From contig NZ_CP083405.1 of assembly GCF_000975265.2 (NCBI RefSeq), positions 2,480,001 through 2,544,000 of the forward strand: a stretch of DNA of 64,000 nucleotides, given 5' to 3'. This DNA comes from Mycobacterium lepromatosis. Its GTDB lineage: Bacteria > Actinomycetota > Actinomycetes > Mycobacteriales > Mycobacteriaceae. A program made the translations under genes and the position numbers. Below the pieces are notes generated by a model. That model worked only from the letters and a program-made list of their open reading frames with translations. It was not told the DNA's origin and searched no databases. Shown here piece after piece: positions 11,229 through 20,789 of this stretch; the stretch's first letter is position 1, and every line of letters starts with the position of its first letter.

Positions 11229-11400
11229 CTAAACCTTTTTAGGTTTGAGTGCGCGACCGATGATGTTAGTCAACGCCGACACGATGGGATCACCGGTATG
11301 GCACCGTAGAAGATCGCGCCCGACGGTTGCCGCCGCACTAGGTCCCAATGACATACGCGACGATAGACATGCCCGATTCGTCAATCGCTAACAGCGTCAT
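11229..11400 (-). pseudogene. Flp-type pilin relic (Rv3656c-like)
   Basis: The start region reads MTLLAIDESGMSIVAYVIGT, the conserved pilin N-terminus with the 'G-S-x-x-E' processing site altered (Glu replaced by Ala in VAYVIG). After a stop and frameshift near 11338, GDPIVSALTNIIGRALKP leads to a TAG at 11229-11231, the usual C-terminus. Intact Flp pilins are small single-helix proteins polymerised by the Tad machinery encoded upstream. Confidence 0.78.
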
Positions 11401-11409
11401 TGGCGCCAC

Positions 11410-11665
11410 TCGTATACGAAACGTATTTGCATAGCCTGACAGGCCAACCCAAAGACCATCGGAACAATGCCCAGGCACACAAAAAACCGGCAAAAAGCAC
11501 AACACAGGCAGGCCGGCGATCAACACCCCGGCCCGCTCCGCGGCTGCGCCGGCCGCCTGTATGACATCATGGTGCGCATGACCGACCCGGTTGACGATGC
11601 CGTCGAGTAGCTTCGAGAACCATTGCCGTTCAACGGTATCACGTTGCGACGTCTGCATCAGTGTG
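11410..11665 (-). pseudogene. TadC-like pilus assembly membrane protein relic (Rv3657c-like)
   Basis: GAAAERAGVLIAGLPVLCFL followed by PVFCVPGH is the last membrane segment of the TadB/TadC (type II secretion F) family, placed just before the pilin relic as in Mtb. Only about 250 bp remain of the gene. Confidence 0.65.
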
Positions 11666-11699
11666 CCCCTGTTCGCTGGGTAGCTGCCAACACACCGCT

Positions 11700-12085
11700 A
11701 ATCGATCCCAGTTCACAATAAGAGCCGACAAACCAACCACCGCCCGCAGTCACGCCAGAAGCCGATCGGGCGCACACCGCGACCGCACGTAATGAGGCAA
11801 CAACCGTCCCAGCAGTTTCGTCGGCGGCGCAGAACGCGCAGACGGTATGGCGACCCCCACGCGTAATTCAATTCGCCTACCAGCACATAGAAGGCACCGT
11901 CTAACAATCGCCCTTCTAAGGCATAGGGCACCGGCATTGGAAGCACCAGCAAAGCGATCTATAACAACGACAAGGCAGGCAAAAGATCGTTCATGCCACA
12001 TCCAGCTACGCAACAAGCGGTGCAGATCACCCACATCGTCGGTCACCCTCGGTCCGCGTGCCCACACCGTGGACGCGTGAACCCG
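11700..12085 (-). pseudogene. TadB-like pilus assembly protein relic (Rv3658c-like)
   Basis: Short hydrophobic pieces on the minus strand between the TadA and TadC relics occupy the place of Rv3658c. No frame is open and motif support is weak, so the assignment is mainly by gene order. Confidence 0.45.
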
Positions 12086-12089
12086 TCCG

Positions 12090-12790
12090 TCAGTTTGGCG
12101 CAGTACGGCGATCTCGCTGAGCCACCGTCAGCCCGCTGCTACGTACACACCGCAACACCTGGACCGCCGCGGCGAGCTGACACTGCGTAGAGCGGCCCGA
12201 TCGATGCCACCGAGCGCACCCAACGCCTCTAGTAGGGAGAGAACATCGCCGGGGTTGTTGACATGGACTTGTGCCCGCTCCGCCATCATGACCGATGTTC
12301 AGCGCTGCCAATAGATCGGCCACTCCGGCACCCCTGACATCGCCGACCACGATGCAGTCGGGTCGCATTCATAGCGCCTGCCAGACAAGTTGGCTGCACC
12401 GAAACCGCGCTGACGACCCCCTCGACGTTGCCGACAACGAGCGGCCCGCTTGGCCAGATACAGATGCCAAGGCGCCAGCTCGGAAGCATCCTCGATGCAG
12501 ACGATCCACTCACGCGGCGAAACGGCGCCCAACATCGTCGCGAGCAAAATGGTTTTCCCTGCCCCTTCACTCTTCCGCCGTGCCCAGAGCCTCCCGGTCA
12601 GCGATTATGTCAGCAACCAATGCGGCGGCCTGGGATGGCTATCGCGCCAGCTGCCATCAGAGCGGCCAGATCCTGAGCGGCTAGCCGCAAAACCCGTAAC
12701 GACAAGCAGGTGTCCTCGACCGCGACTGGTGGCAATATCGCGTGCGGCCGGACCGCGAACCCGCCTGCACCAACGCCAGTCAAGCTGACC
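12090..12790 (-). pseudogene. TadA/CpaF-type secretion ATPase relic (Rv3659c-like)
   Basis: Across frames the minus strand gives TGVGAGGFAVRPHAILPPVA, DTCLSLRVLRLAAQDLAALM, GKTILLATMLGAVSPREW (Walker A end), IVCIEDASELAPWHLYLAK (Walker B region) and MRPDCIVVGDVRGAGVADLL (the 'VGExRGxE' box), then LLAALNIGHDGGAGT. This is a TadA/CpaF ATPase, the motor of Flp pilus assembly. Frameshifts separate almost every motif and the N-terminal third is missing. Confidence 0.8.
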
Positions 12791-13690
12791 CGCCCACCCA
12801 AGGCTGTGCGCCAGAGACCCCGGCTGGGGGCCATTCGGGCGGACTCCGGGTTGACCATACCCGACCAACCCGAGGTTGAGATTACTCGTAACGAGTACTG
12901 GAGCGACGGCCGTGGTGGCCGCACACGCCCGCACATCACACCGGCTGACGACGATAAGATCAGCAGCACCCAATGCAGTTTCGGTGGCGTCGGTGAGACG
13001 ACGAAGAAGATCGCAAATCACCGTCACTCCATGACAGTGGCCAAAATCGATGTTGGAATCCACCAACTCGTACCCACGGCTAGTGTCGGAAAGCATGCTT
13101 ATTCTGCGATGCCGCGAAAGCGCCTCACGCACAGCCGACCGAGTAAATCGACTGTATCGACTGTTTTATAAAGCTAGGTCAGGCGTCAGGCCAACGTAGG
13201 CTGGGTGTGGTTTCACCACCCACTAGCAGATCGATGCCACCGCCCCACGGATCGAGGTCCACCGGTAACGCGTCGGTGAAAGTATGCACCAGGACCACAG
13301 CGAACAACGATGCACCGGCCCCGCCGACAGCCTTTGAAGACGGCGACGACCTGTCGCCACGCAGCCTGTCATCGCGCTAATTCATCAACTTCTTCGAGCT
13401 GACAGACTTGTTCATGCCCTCGCTCGGGCAACCTCAACACATGCTGGGCGGCAACGACAATTGCTGCCGTCTGATGTCGGCGTCGCCGTTTCAGCGGTGT
13501 TAACCACGCTGACGTGGGGTCACAGCAACCTGGCTTGAACACAACGATCCGCCGCTACTTATATCCAACAACACCGCCTACGGCCGCTGATCAAGTCTTT
13601 CTACCCATTGGATACTTCGAGCCAGTGTACACCACCTGGACACCGACGGCCGCGGCGACACGTCGGAGTGGCACCAGTCTCAAAACACAG
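12790..13690 (-). pseudogene. CpaE/MinD-like protein relic (Rv3660c-like)
   Basis: Minus-strand order: VAAAVGVQVVYTGSKYPMGR near 13650, VAAQHVLRLPER near 13430, DLDPWGGGIDLLVGGETT near 13230, RISMLSDTSRGYELVDSNID near 13070 and VICDLLRRLTDATETALGAA with DVRACAAT near 12970. This is the septum-site-determining/CpaE-like protein at the head of the Mtb pilus cluster. Frame changes and stops occur throughout. Intact homologues are MinD-type P-loop ATPases thought to place the Tad apparatus. Confidence 0.8.
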
Positions 13691-14100
13691 ATTTGCGGAA
13701 AGAGACACTTCTGCGCACAAATGCATCAGCCCAGCGTCTACGCAAGTATACGGTTATACGGTTCAGTACGATCCAACAATCGTACGCGAGCAAGCCTACG
13801 AAAGAACCTGACACGTGTAAAAAATACAACTAACCAAAAAGGCACCCCCGCCAGGGGGAAGAAGCGAAAGTCGTAGTACATCACCCCTTCGGGAGGGGTT
13901 GGGCTGATGCACCTTGAGCTGAGTCATAATGTTCCTTATTATACACACGTAATGCACGCGCTCACGCAGGTAATCGAACAATCAAAAAACATCTTGAGCC
14001 GCAAAACGCCATTATAGTGTGCGGCCGACTGCAGCGGTCTGGGCGGCCATGGTGTGTGCGGACTAGGGGGCCATCGGACCACCGACCCAATGCTGGATCA
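13691..14100. other. Intergenic, small GC hairpins
   Basis: Divergent gap between the Rv3660c and Rv3661 relics. Two short hairpins lie at about 13846-13860 (CCCCC/GGGGG) and 13882-13898 (ACCCCT/AGGGGT). No gene recognised. Confidence 0.4.
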
Positions 14101-15010
14101 GGGACCGTTTCCGACTCGGCCGCCCAACAGCAAACCCCACCGCACACAGCGGCCACCACCGCTGCCCACGCCAGCACCGTAGTTTTCTTCGACCTGGACA
14201 AGACCACTACCGCCAACTCCGGCACATTAATCAGCGTTCAGCGAACCATTCTTCGACCAAAGACTGTTCAACCGTCGTGCCATGCTCAAGTCCAGCTACG
14301 CCCAGTTCAACCTTTCTACCCTCCGGTGCTGACCATGATCAAATGGATCGGATGCGCAGTCGCATGACCAAATGTGCGCCGGTTGGGACGCGGCGCAGGT
14401 CAGGTCGATCGTCAACAAGTCCTGCACGACACCGTGACTCCGTTTGGTGTTCGCCAAAGCCGCGAACCTTATCGCCGGCCACAAGCTATACGGCCGTGAC
14501 GTCGTGATGGTGTCGGCCTCGGGAGAAATAAATGATGGCACCGATCGCTCGAGCCCTGGATGCTACCCATGCCATGACGCCTCGAATGGTCGTCGAGGAC
14601 GGCAAGTCCACTGTTGAAGTGGCGTTAATAATGCTACGGCGACGGCAAGTTGCAGGCGATCCGTGAATTGGCTGCCGTGAGGGTTGCCCGCTGGAACATT
14701 GCTGCGCCTACTCCGACTCTATAACCGACCTACCGATGCTTGAGGCCGTAGGTCACCCGAACATGGTCGACTCTGACCAAAGTTTACGCAGAAAAACCGT
14801 CGAGCACGGTTGGCCGGTGCTGATGCTCTCGTGACCAGTCTCGCTGCGTGACCATAGCCCGACATCGTCGGGTGCGACGATAGCGATCACCGCTGCGGTG
14901 AGTATCACTACGTCGCCCGCCGGAGCGGTTGCCTAATTCGCTGCTGCGCCCGGCTTCGCCGCGCTTGCGCTCATAACTGGGCGCAACCAAACAGCAAACG
15001 CAGCGCAAGC
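14101..15010 (+). pseudogene. HAD-family phosphatase relic (Rv3661-like)
   Basis: The plus strand begins GGG-ACC-GTT-TCC-GAC, where Rv3661 has a GTG start, so the start codon itself seems lost. VVFFDLDKTTTANSGTL gives the HAD motif I (DxDxT), then ADHDQMDRMRS, AGWDAAQVRSIVN, AANLIAGHKLYGRDVVMVSA (motif II region), SMPMLEAVGHP-like pieces with Asp for motif III/IV near 14730. Many frameshifts. The intact protein is a SerB-like phosphatase of unknown substrate. Confidence 0.8.
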
Positions 15011-15449
15011 CCACGATAAGGCGACCATTTATAACTTCCACAGTATTGGGCCTTACTGTGCTAAAGGTCTAGTAGTACAAAGGGGCTATGGAAGCTCGGT
15101 GAGATATAAGTCTATCCGGAAGAAAAGGTTCCATCTCCCGGTCCGCACCTCTAGCACGGTTCTCGACATCCATGTGCAGTCATAGTCGCAATATCAATAT
15201 ATTGTGACGAAGAGGTGTGGGTCTGCGTAATTGCGAAAAGCGAATAATCTTGGCGGCGTTTAGATAGAACTGCAACCGGAAACGCCGCCAAAATCGCCGA
15301 GGCCATCCACATAGCACATAAATGCACGCTCGGTACACGAGTTGCGTGTTAGCTGATGACGGACAGAATCGTTCAAACCACCACCCGCTTTACATTTCAA
15401 CAACAAATTATCCAGTGTCTTTTGACGCACATCGATTACAGATAGTAGC
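15011..15449. other. Intergenic, no gene recognised
   Basis: AT-richer gap between the Rv3661 relic and the stop of Rv3662c. No conserved pieces seen on either strand. Confidence 0.4.
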
Positions 15450-16220
15450 TTATCTACTAGGCAGCGACTCGGCAATCGACAAAGCTTCCTGAGCACCGGC
15501 GTGCAATGCCCGGCAGCACAACACCAGCCAGGCAGCAACCCCTTTCGGTGTCCCACCGGCGAATCCACATGCTGCGTCCCGATAAGTTGTGGCTCGACGC
15601 ATCCAACTAACCTCGGGCACGCCTAGCCCGTGCGGATCCAGACCGGTAGCGATAGTCACCAACCGCGACACAGCACGAGCCACCACACCATCGGCACTGC
15701 CAAACGGCTGCAGCGTCAGCAGTTCTCCGTGTGCGACTGCAGCGACCACCGGTGCCGACGCAAAAGTGCTACCACTCAACACATCCACGAGCAACTCCAA
15801 CCGCAGACCCACCTCGGCATCCATTCGTGGGCGACCCAGACGGTCGTCACCAACCTGGTCAGCAGCCGCTAGCATATGTAGGCGGGCCAGTGCCTGTAGT
15901 GGTGCACGCTGCCATACCCCGACCAACGGGCCCACACCGCCTTCCAGCGCCTGGGCCACCCGCAACGCACCGCCGAACACCGGATCGCTAACCCCACCTT
16001 CCTGCGGGACGGCCCCCAGCAGATGGGCCAGTCGCACCGACCCACCGTCAAGCACTGATGAAGCGCGCGCCGCCCGCAGCGCCGCTTCGGCCGCAGTCAC
16101 CGGCCAGCCTCGCAAGTTTGCCCGGTGTCGGTGAGCCCGGCCCAGCACATCGCGTGCTCGGTCACTGGCCGTAGCGACGCCAGGAAGCTCCATCAGTGGA
16201 GCCAGCGGATCAGCTGTCAC
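15450..16220 (-). CDS. Conserved hypothetical protein (Rv3662c-like)
   Basis: A 256-residue frame from a GTG at 16220, the same length I recall for Mtb Rv3662c. The protein is Ala/Leu/Gly-rich and helical, with GVATASDRARDVLGRAHRHR near the N-terminus, DVLSGSTFASAPVVAAVAHG mid-way and VSWMRRATTYRDAACGFAGG near residue 210. No signal peptide, membrane segment or catalytic motif is evident to me. Function unknown. It is the only open gene between 12 and 22.6 kb, standing alone between dead Rv3661 and dead dpp genes, which argues that it is still under selection. Confidence 0.88.
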   Translation of the reverse strand: MTADPLAPLMELPGVATASDRARDVLGRAHRHRANLRGWPVTAAEAALRAARASSVLDGGSVRLAHLLGAVPQEGGVSDPVFGGALRVAQALEGGVGPLVGVWQRAPLQALARLHMLAAADQVGDDRLGRPRMDAEVGLRLELLVDVLSGSTFASAPVVAAVAHGELLTLQPFGSADGVVARAVSRLVTIATGLDPHGLGVPEVSWMRRATTYRDAACGFAGGTPKGVAAWLVLCCRALHAGAQEALSIAESLPSR

Positions 16221-16224
16221 AGCC

Positions 16225-17730
16225 TGTCAAGTTATCGCCCTATCGCAGGTATTAGCGCACCGGGGAATGGCCGCCAACAGCTGACGGGTGTACTGGTCAG
16301 CAGACGGAATGAACTCATCCTCGGTGGGAGTCGCTTTATCACCCGGTGGGGAAACATTACCAGAACGTCGTCGGCAATCTGCCGGAGCACCGCAAATCAT
16401 GGCTGATAAACCAGGCACGTCAGTGCTAGTTAGATCTGTATATAGATTAGCAGATCCAATATCGTCTCCTGCACCAACGCATCTAGCATCGACACGACTT
16501 CAGCGCATACCAACACCTCGGGACACAGCGTCGGCGCCCGAGCGATCGCAACCAGTTTCCGCTGACTATCAGAAAGTTACACAAAACAGCCGGCCCAACA
16601 CCGACGCCGTCGGGCCCACCTGACCGACCAGCCCGCATACCGCTTGTTTCACGTTGCTTGCAGTCGCCGACCCAGTATATCCGCAAAAGGTCTTCGATGG
16701 CACGAAACACCGAGAACATGGGATCCAAATTTTTTGCAAGGTTTCTGGAACACAGACTGCACTCGCCGGCGAAAAGCTAACCCTTCATCTCAGTTGAGTG
16801 TGCTGACGACCTGGGCACCATTGTGCACCACGAGACTCCCGTTAAATCTGGACCAGGCCAGAGGAGATAAGAACAGCAACTCGCACAGCGGCTTTCGTGA
16901 ACACCTGCGATCAGAGATGTGCATAACCCCTGTTAAGCGCCGATAACTATGGAGCCACAGCAATCAATCGACGAGTTTACTCGTGTTGTGGATCTTGCAG
17001 AATTGATCGCACAGCAAATGATTCCATCACTACCCCACGACGGAAGACTACCACTGATTCAGCTTGTTTAGCGGTCAACACCAGATCATGAGTGATCAGT
17101 AGCAACGAGGTGCCAAGTTCGTCGATGAGCCGCTGCAAATGATCGAGCACCTGCCATTGCACAGTGACGTCCAACACGGAAGCCGGCTCGTCGGCAATAG
17201 CAACCGCAGCAGATCCACCAACCCGATGGCAATCAACGCACGCTGACCCAGGTCGCCCAAAAGCCGATGCGGATACCGGCCTACTCTGCAGGATCCTGCA
17301 TGTCAGCCTGTAGCGCGCTACTCTACCGATTTTCTTCGTAAAAAACAGTCGGCATTGGACCGCAACGCTTCTGAGATTTGGCAACCAACCTTCCATACTG
17401 AGTTGAGATTAGTCATCGGGTCTTGCAGAACGTATAAGATACAACGACAGCAGATCGACCCGGAGTGTTCGGCGATCAGCAGCAGTAATGTCGGTACCGT
17501 CAAAACGATGCCTACCAGGGTAATTCGTCCAACGTGGAGCAGAAGCCTAAGAATCGCAGCAGCGGTGGCTTTCCTCGATCTCGATTCGCCGACGACCGCC
17601 ACGATCTGACCGAACGGCACTATCAGATTCATTCAGCGAACCGCCGGATCTTTCGCGCCGAACCCGACTTCCAAGCCTTCGAAGAATAGAAGCGGCGATG
17701 CTTAGTCGCCGGTGCGGCGGCTCATACTCG
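16225..17730 (-). pseudogene. dppD: Dipeptide ABC transporter ATPase relic (Rv3663c-like)
   Basis: MNLIVPFGQIVAVVGESRSR near 17630 corresponds to the Walker A loop with GSGKST changed to ESRSRKAT. VAIADEPASVLDVTVQWQVL with LLLITHDLVLTAKQAESVVV near 17050-17190 is Walker B and the H-loop of the first ATPase domain. The second domain (16225-16980) survives only as scraps. Multiple frame changes. The intact protein is a double ATPase energising heme/dipeptide import. Confidence 0.8.
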
Positions 17731-17734
17731 CCAC

Positions 17735-18640
17735 GCCCATGATACCGGGACCAAGGCTTCGCGCGAGGCGCCACCCATCATCATGAAAAACAAGCACTCT
17801 AACTGCCAGTGCGTCGGCGGGCTAGATCTAGATATAGGTGGGCCCGATCACAACCGGGTCTGGCCGACGTGGATATGATCGAATTAATTGAGATCATCAC
17901 CGATGTCGGCCAGACCCACCCCGAAGCAGGACAGCGTGGCCTCAATAACGATGGACATATCGAAGGCTATAGGTGTACAACGCGATTACCGCATCTAACG
18001 CGTTGGGCAGAACATCCGTCAGTAGGGCTCGGCATTGGCTTTTCATCAATGCTTTAGCTGCAAGAACTACAGTTACTAGCCCGCATCTCGAATACCACGC
18101 CACGGGCGATCCTGTCTGTTTGAGGTGAGCCGAATAGCGCCAAGATTGCAATCGCCGTCCATATCGTATGGTGATATCTAACCTGCGTCAGCACAATGGC
18201 GGCCAGCAACAACAGCGATCCGAAAAATACGTCGATTATACGCGAGATAACCATATCGATCCACCCCCATAGAACCCGGCCAACGCACCCAGCACCCTGC
18301 CGACGACGAAAACGACCAGAGTTGCTCCCAAACCAACGGTGGACCTATGCCAGCGCACCGTAAATGATGCACACGTAGATGTCGTGGCTTGCAAATCGGT
18401 ACCGAACCAGTGCGCTGTCGACGAATCCAGCAGACCCTGGTTAGAGTCAACATAGGTTGGATCGGCTCCGATAAACAACGCCAAAAAGCCGCTACCGTCC
18501 CAATGACCAGAACCAACATGCCGGCGACTAAGAACACCAAATGGCGGCGAAGTTAACGCCAGAATCCACTCCGGTCCGGGATTTGCTCAGCCACAACGGA
18601 TCCACAGACCGTATATAACAGGTCCATTATCAAACTGGTG
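17735..18640 (-). pseudogene. dppC: Dipeptide ABC transporter permease relic (Rv3664c-like)
   Basis: Minus-strand pieces such as VGLGATLVVFVVGRVLGALA, GADPTYVDSNQGLLDSSTAH, FGTDLQATTSTCASF and LAYNRRIFRIA-like segments give the N-terminal half of a DppC permease, where the 'H-xx-GTDxxGRD' box normally lies. Frameshifts and stops throughout. Order dppD, dppC, dppB, dppA equals Mtb. Confidence 0.72.
17856..17917. repeat. Decayed long inverted repeat
   Basis: Outer arms 17856-17868 and 17905-17917 are exact 13-bp reverse complements, and inner ATGATC/GATCAT (about 17875-17880 and 17892-17897) pair too, with mismatched bases between. It looks like a once longer perfect hairpin that has since mutated. 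Confidence 0.75.
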
Positions 18641-19505
18641 ACCAGATAGATCAGCAAGAGCACGTCTACTTCGAGACCACCGTGCACTTCTCTTGCCGGG
18701 TGACGTCCTGATGAAGGACGACATCGAAGCATGGATGTTGAAGATGCTTTTGGTCACCATGGTTCCACCCATCAGGGCCACCAGATCAGCATTGCGGAAG
18801 GTCGCTACCCGGTATCAGCAAATTGCGCAGAATGCGCACCATTACCACCCGGTGCCAGGACAGCCCTTTGGCCATGACAGTACGAACATAATCGGCGTAC
18901 GCATTGGCAACCACCGCCGAGCGAGTCAACCGCACCGCGTAGGCGAATGAAAGCATCGAACCTAATACGATCCCGAGGAGCAGCAGAAGCGCGAGCATCG
19001 CCCGTTCGCCGACGTTGATCGGCGCGATTACCAGCCGGATCCCGAATACGAATTACACCAAAAAGCCCAGCAAGAAAATGGAGATAGCAAATGATGATCA
19101 GTCCGGTGAGCAGGACCATGGAATCGAAGATTCCATGCGGGCGTAGGCCGGCGATCACGCCGAATCCAATAACGCAGGACGGATTCTACCGCCAGCGCAA
19201 TCAGCGCCAGCCTAAAAGTCACCGGAAAAGCATGTACCAGAACAGCACTGACCGGTAGCCTGGAATAGTAACGACCCGAGTCGCCATGCAGGATGCCTCC
19301 TAAATAACGCAGATACTGCAGCAGGAAGAGATCGTCGAGACGGTAACTGGCACGCAGCTGCGCAATAGGTGCGGGAGTCAGCAGCCAGCGCGGCCACCGG
19401 GTCACCAGACAGCAGGAGGAGGACCATGCTATGGATCGCCCTGGTGGCGCTGAGGAAAACCTGCACCACCAGGGCGATCCGGCGCTCGATATACCAGCCC
19501 ATCTC
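18640..19505 (-). pseudogene. dppB: Dipeptide ABC transporter permease relic (Rv3665c-like)
   Basis: Starts MGWYIERRIALVVQVFLSAT at about 19505, then MVLLLLSGDPVAALAAD, AQLRASYRLDDLFLLQYLRY, HGDSGRYYSRLPVSAVLVHA and FPVTFRLALIALAVE, the typical N-terminal half of DppB-type permeases. Later pieces (AYAVRLTRSAVVANAYADYV, LSWHRVVMVRILRN) carry the EAA loop region. Frameshifts at about 19480, 19170 and later kill it. A 15-bp hairpin (19433-19480) lies in the first 25 codons. Confidence 0.82.
19433..19480. repeat. Perfect 15-bp inverted repeat, 18-nt loop
   Basis: Arms 19433-19447 and 19466-19480 are exact reverse complements inside the dppB relic. One arm encodes the normal residues R-I-A-L-V-V; the other replaces the stretch expected to encode a T-A-L-I-like sequence. 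Confidence 0.93.
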
Positions 19506-20060
19506 AAGTCTGGACGAGGTTCTCATAGTCGGGCAAATCGTTTCAGGTGAAGGGCACGTTGCTAACCGCAAACGACCACCTGATTACGCTGTTGTAGTCC
19601 CAAAGCGGCACAAGGGGCGAATCGTGCAACAAGATTTGCTGTGCGGCGTTAGTCAGCGCATAAGATTTTTGCATGCTGGCCGCGGTCTCGGCCGCCGCAA
19701 GCGCCGCATCGAAGTAGCCGACATCGTTAGATCCCGTTTCGATAGCAGTATTTCGATAGCAGTATAGTGAAGCAACGAACTCCACCATCAACAGATATTC
19801 ACCTTGCCACGCAGACCGGAGGGGTGTTGTGGGATGCTACTGATGATCGGGGTGCGGCATTCGGCGAAGGTGGGCCGGAGGCGTTATAGGAACTCAGGCC
19901 AGCGAAGAGCCGATCGATCATCCGACTGCCGTTGGTAATGGTCGGGATCAGTGGGTTCGAGGGTGCCCCGCCATTGACGATCACTACAACAGGGCTATGC
20001 AGCCCACCTCCACAGCCGGCCACTAGAAGTTTCGTCGGCGAGGCAAACTCGCATGGCTAA
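19505..20060 (-). pseudogene. dppA: Dipeptide-binding protein relic with large internal deletion (Rv3666c-like)
   Basis: The N-terminus (about 19800-20040) reads MAGCGGGLHSPVVVIVNGG, a lipoprotein-like start, then NPLIPTITNGSRMIDRLFAG. The C-terminus (19505-19790) reads GSNDVGYFDAALAAAETAAS, QQILLHDSPLVPLWDYNSVI and DLPDYEN. The two ends are joined near 19795, so roughly 1 kb of the expected 1.6 kb is gone. A 14-bp tandem duplication (19737-19764) adds a frameshift. The intact protein is the solute receptor of the Dpp transporter. Confidence 0.82.
19737..19764. repeat. 14-bp tandem duplication
   Basis: Two exact copies of TTTCGATAGCAGTA, 19737-19750 and 19751-19764, inside the dppA relic. 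Fourteen bases shift the frame by two. Confidence 0.95.
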
Positions 20061-20785
20061 CGCAGTCCCGAATCCAACATAACATGACAGCGACCCTAGG
20101 ACTTGCGACGGCGCTCAGCAGCCATGCCGCGCCTCGACCAACTCGGATAACACAACGCCGCCATCAGACACCACCCTTCGTGAACCCGCGGTCAGCGGGT
20201 ACGTCTACAGTCGGCGGACCTCGATGGTGACCGGTACCGCAAACACCCTGACTGTGTCGGGAGTGTTGACACACAGATCGGTGTAAGCAGGTCACAAGTT
20301 GCCGCTATCGTCGATGGCCAAGCCCTCGACGATAGCCTGCTCTTGTTGCAAAAATGATATAATGACGGTGGGAAAAGTCTATATATTGACCGGCAAGCCA
20401 TTCAATGTAGCCGCATAACGTGGGGTCAGTACAATTCCTACGGCCCGCCAGCTCCCAACTCGACCACGGGGGGAGCCGGTGAGAGTAAATACAGCTCAGC
20501 ACGCGGTCACCCACGGCACCCTCAGTCAGCGAGACAGTAACCGCCGATCTGGTCCGCCCAGCACGACGGCGACTCGTCGTTAGCAGGTTTGGCCAATGCG
20601 AGTAGAACCAGTATGGCGGTGACGGTGTAATCTGTTGTGGCCATGACAAAGCTGGCAACCACCCGACTGCAACATCACCACAGGCACCTCACATTAAGTT
20701 CCGGCCATGGGGGTGATTACCTGCTACACGGTCGTTAGGCTCACCGGAATCGGTCATATCATACGGCCGCGCACTTGAATAAGAC
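20061..20785. other. Unassigned relic between dppA and acs
   Basis: A minus-strand reading gives TDYTVTAILVLLALANPAN near 20630 (signal-peptide-like) and QQAIVEGLAIDDSGN near 20310, suggesting a small dead secreted-protein gene. I cannot name the family. The promoter of acs should also have been here. Confidence 0.35.
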
Positions 20786-20789
20786 ATAT

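Noticed and set aside
12605..13132. A 175-codon minus-strand open frame over the tadA/Rv3660c boundary
   Set aside because: It is a chance join of true Rv3660c sequence with out-of-frame tadA sequence; the pilus relics explain it.
13846..13898. Two GC-rich mini-hairpins as a terminator pair
   Set aside because: No T-run and no living gene ends here; arms are only 5-6 bp.
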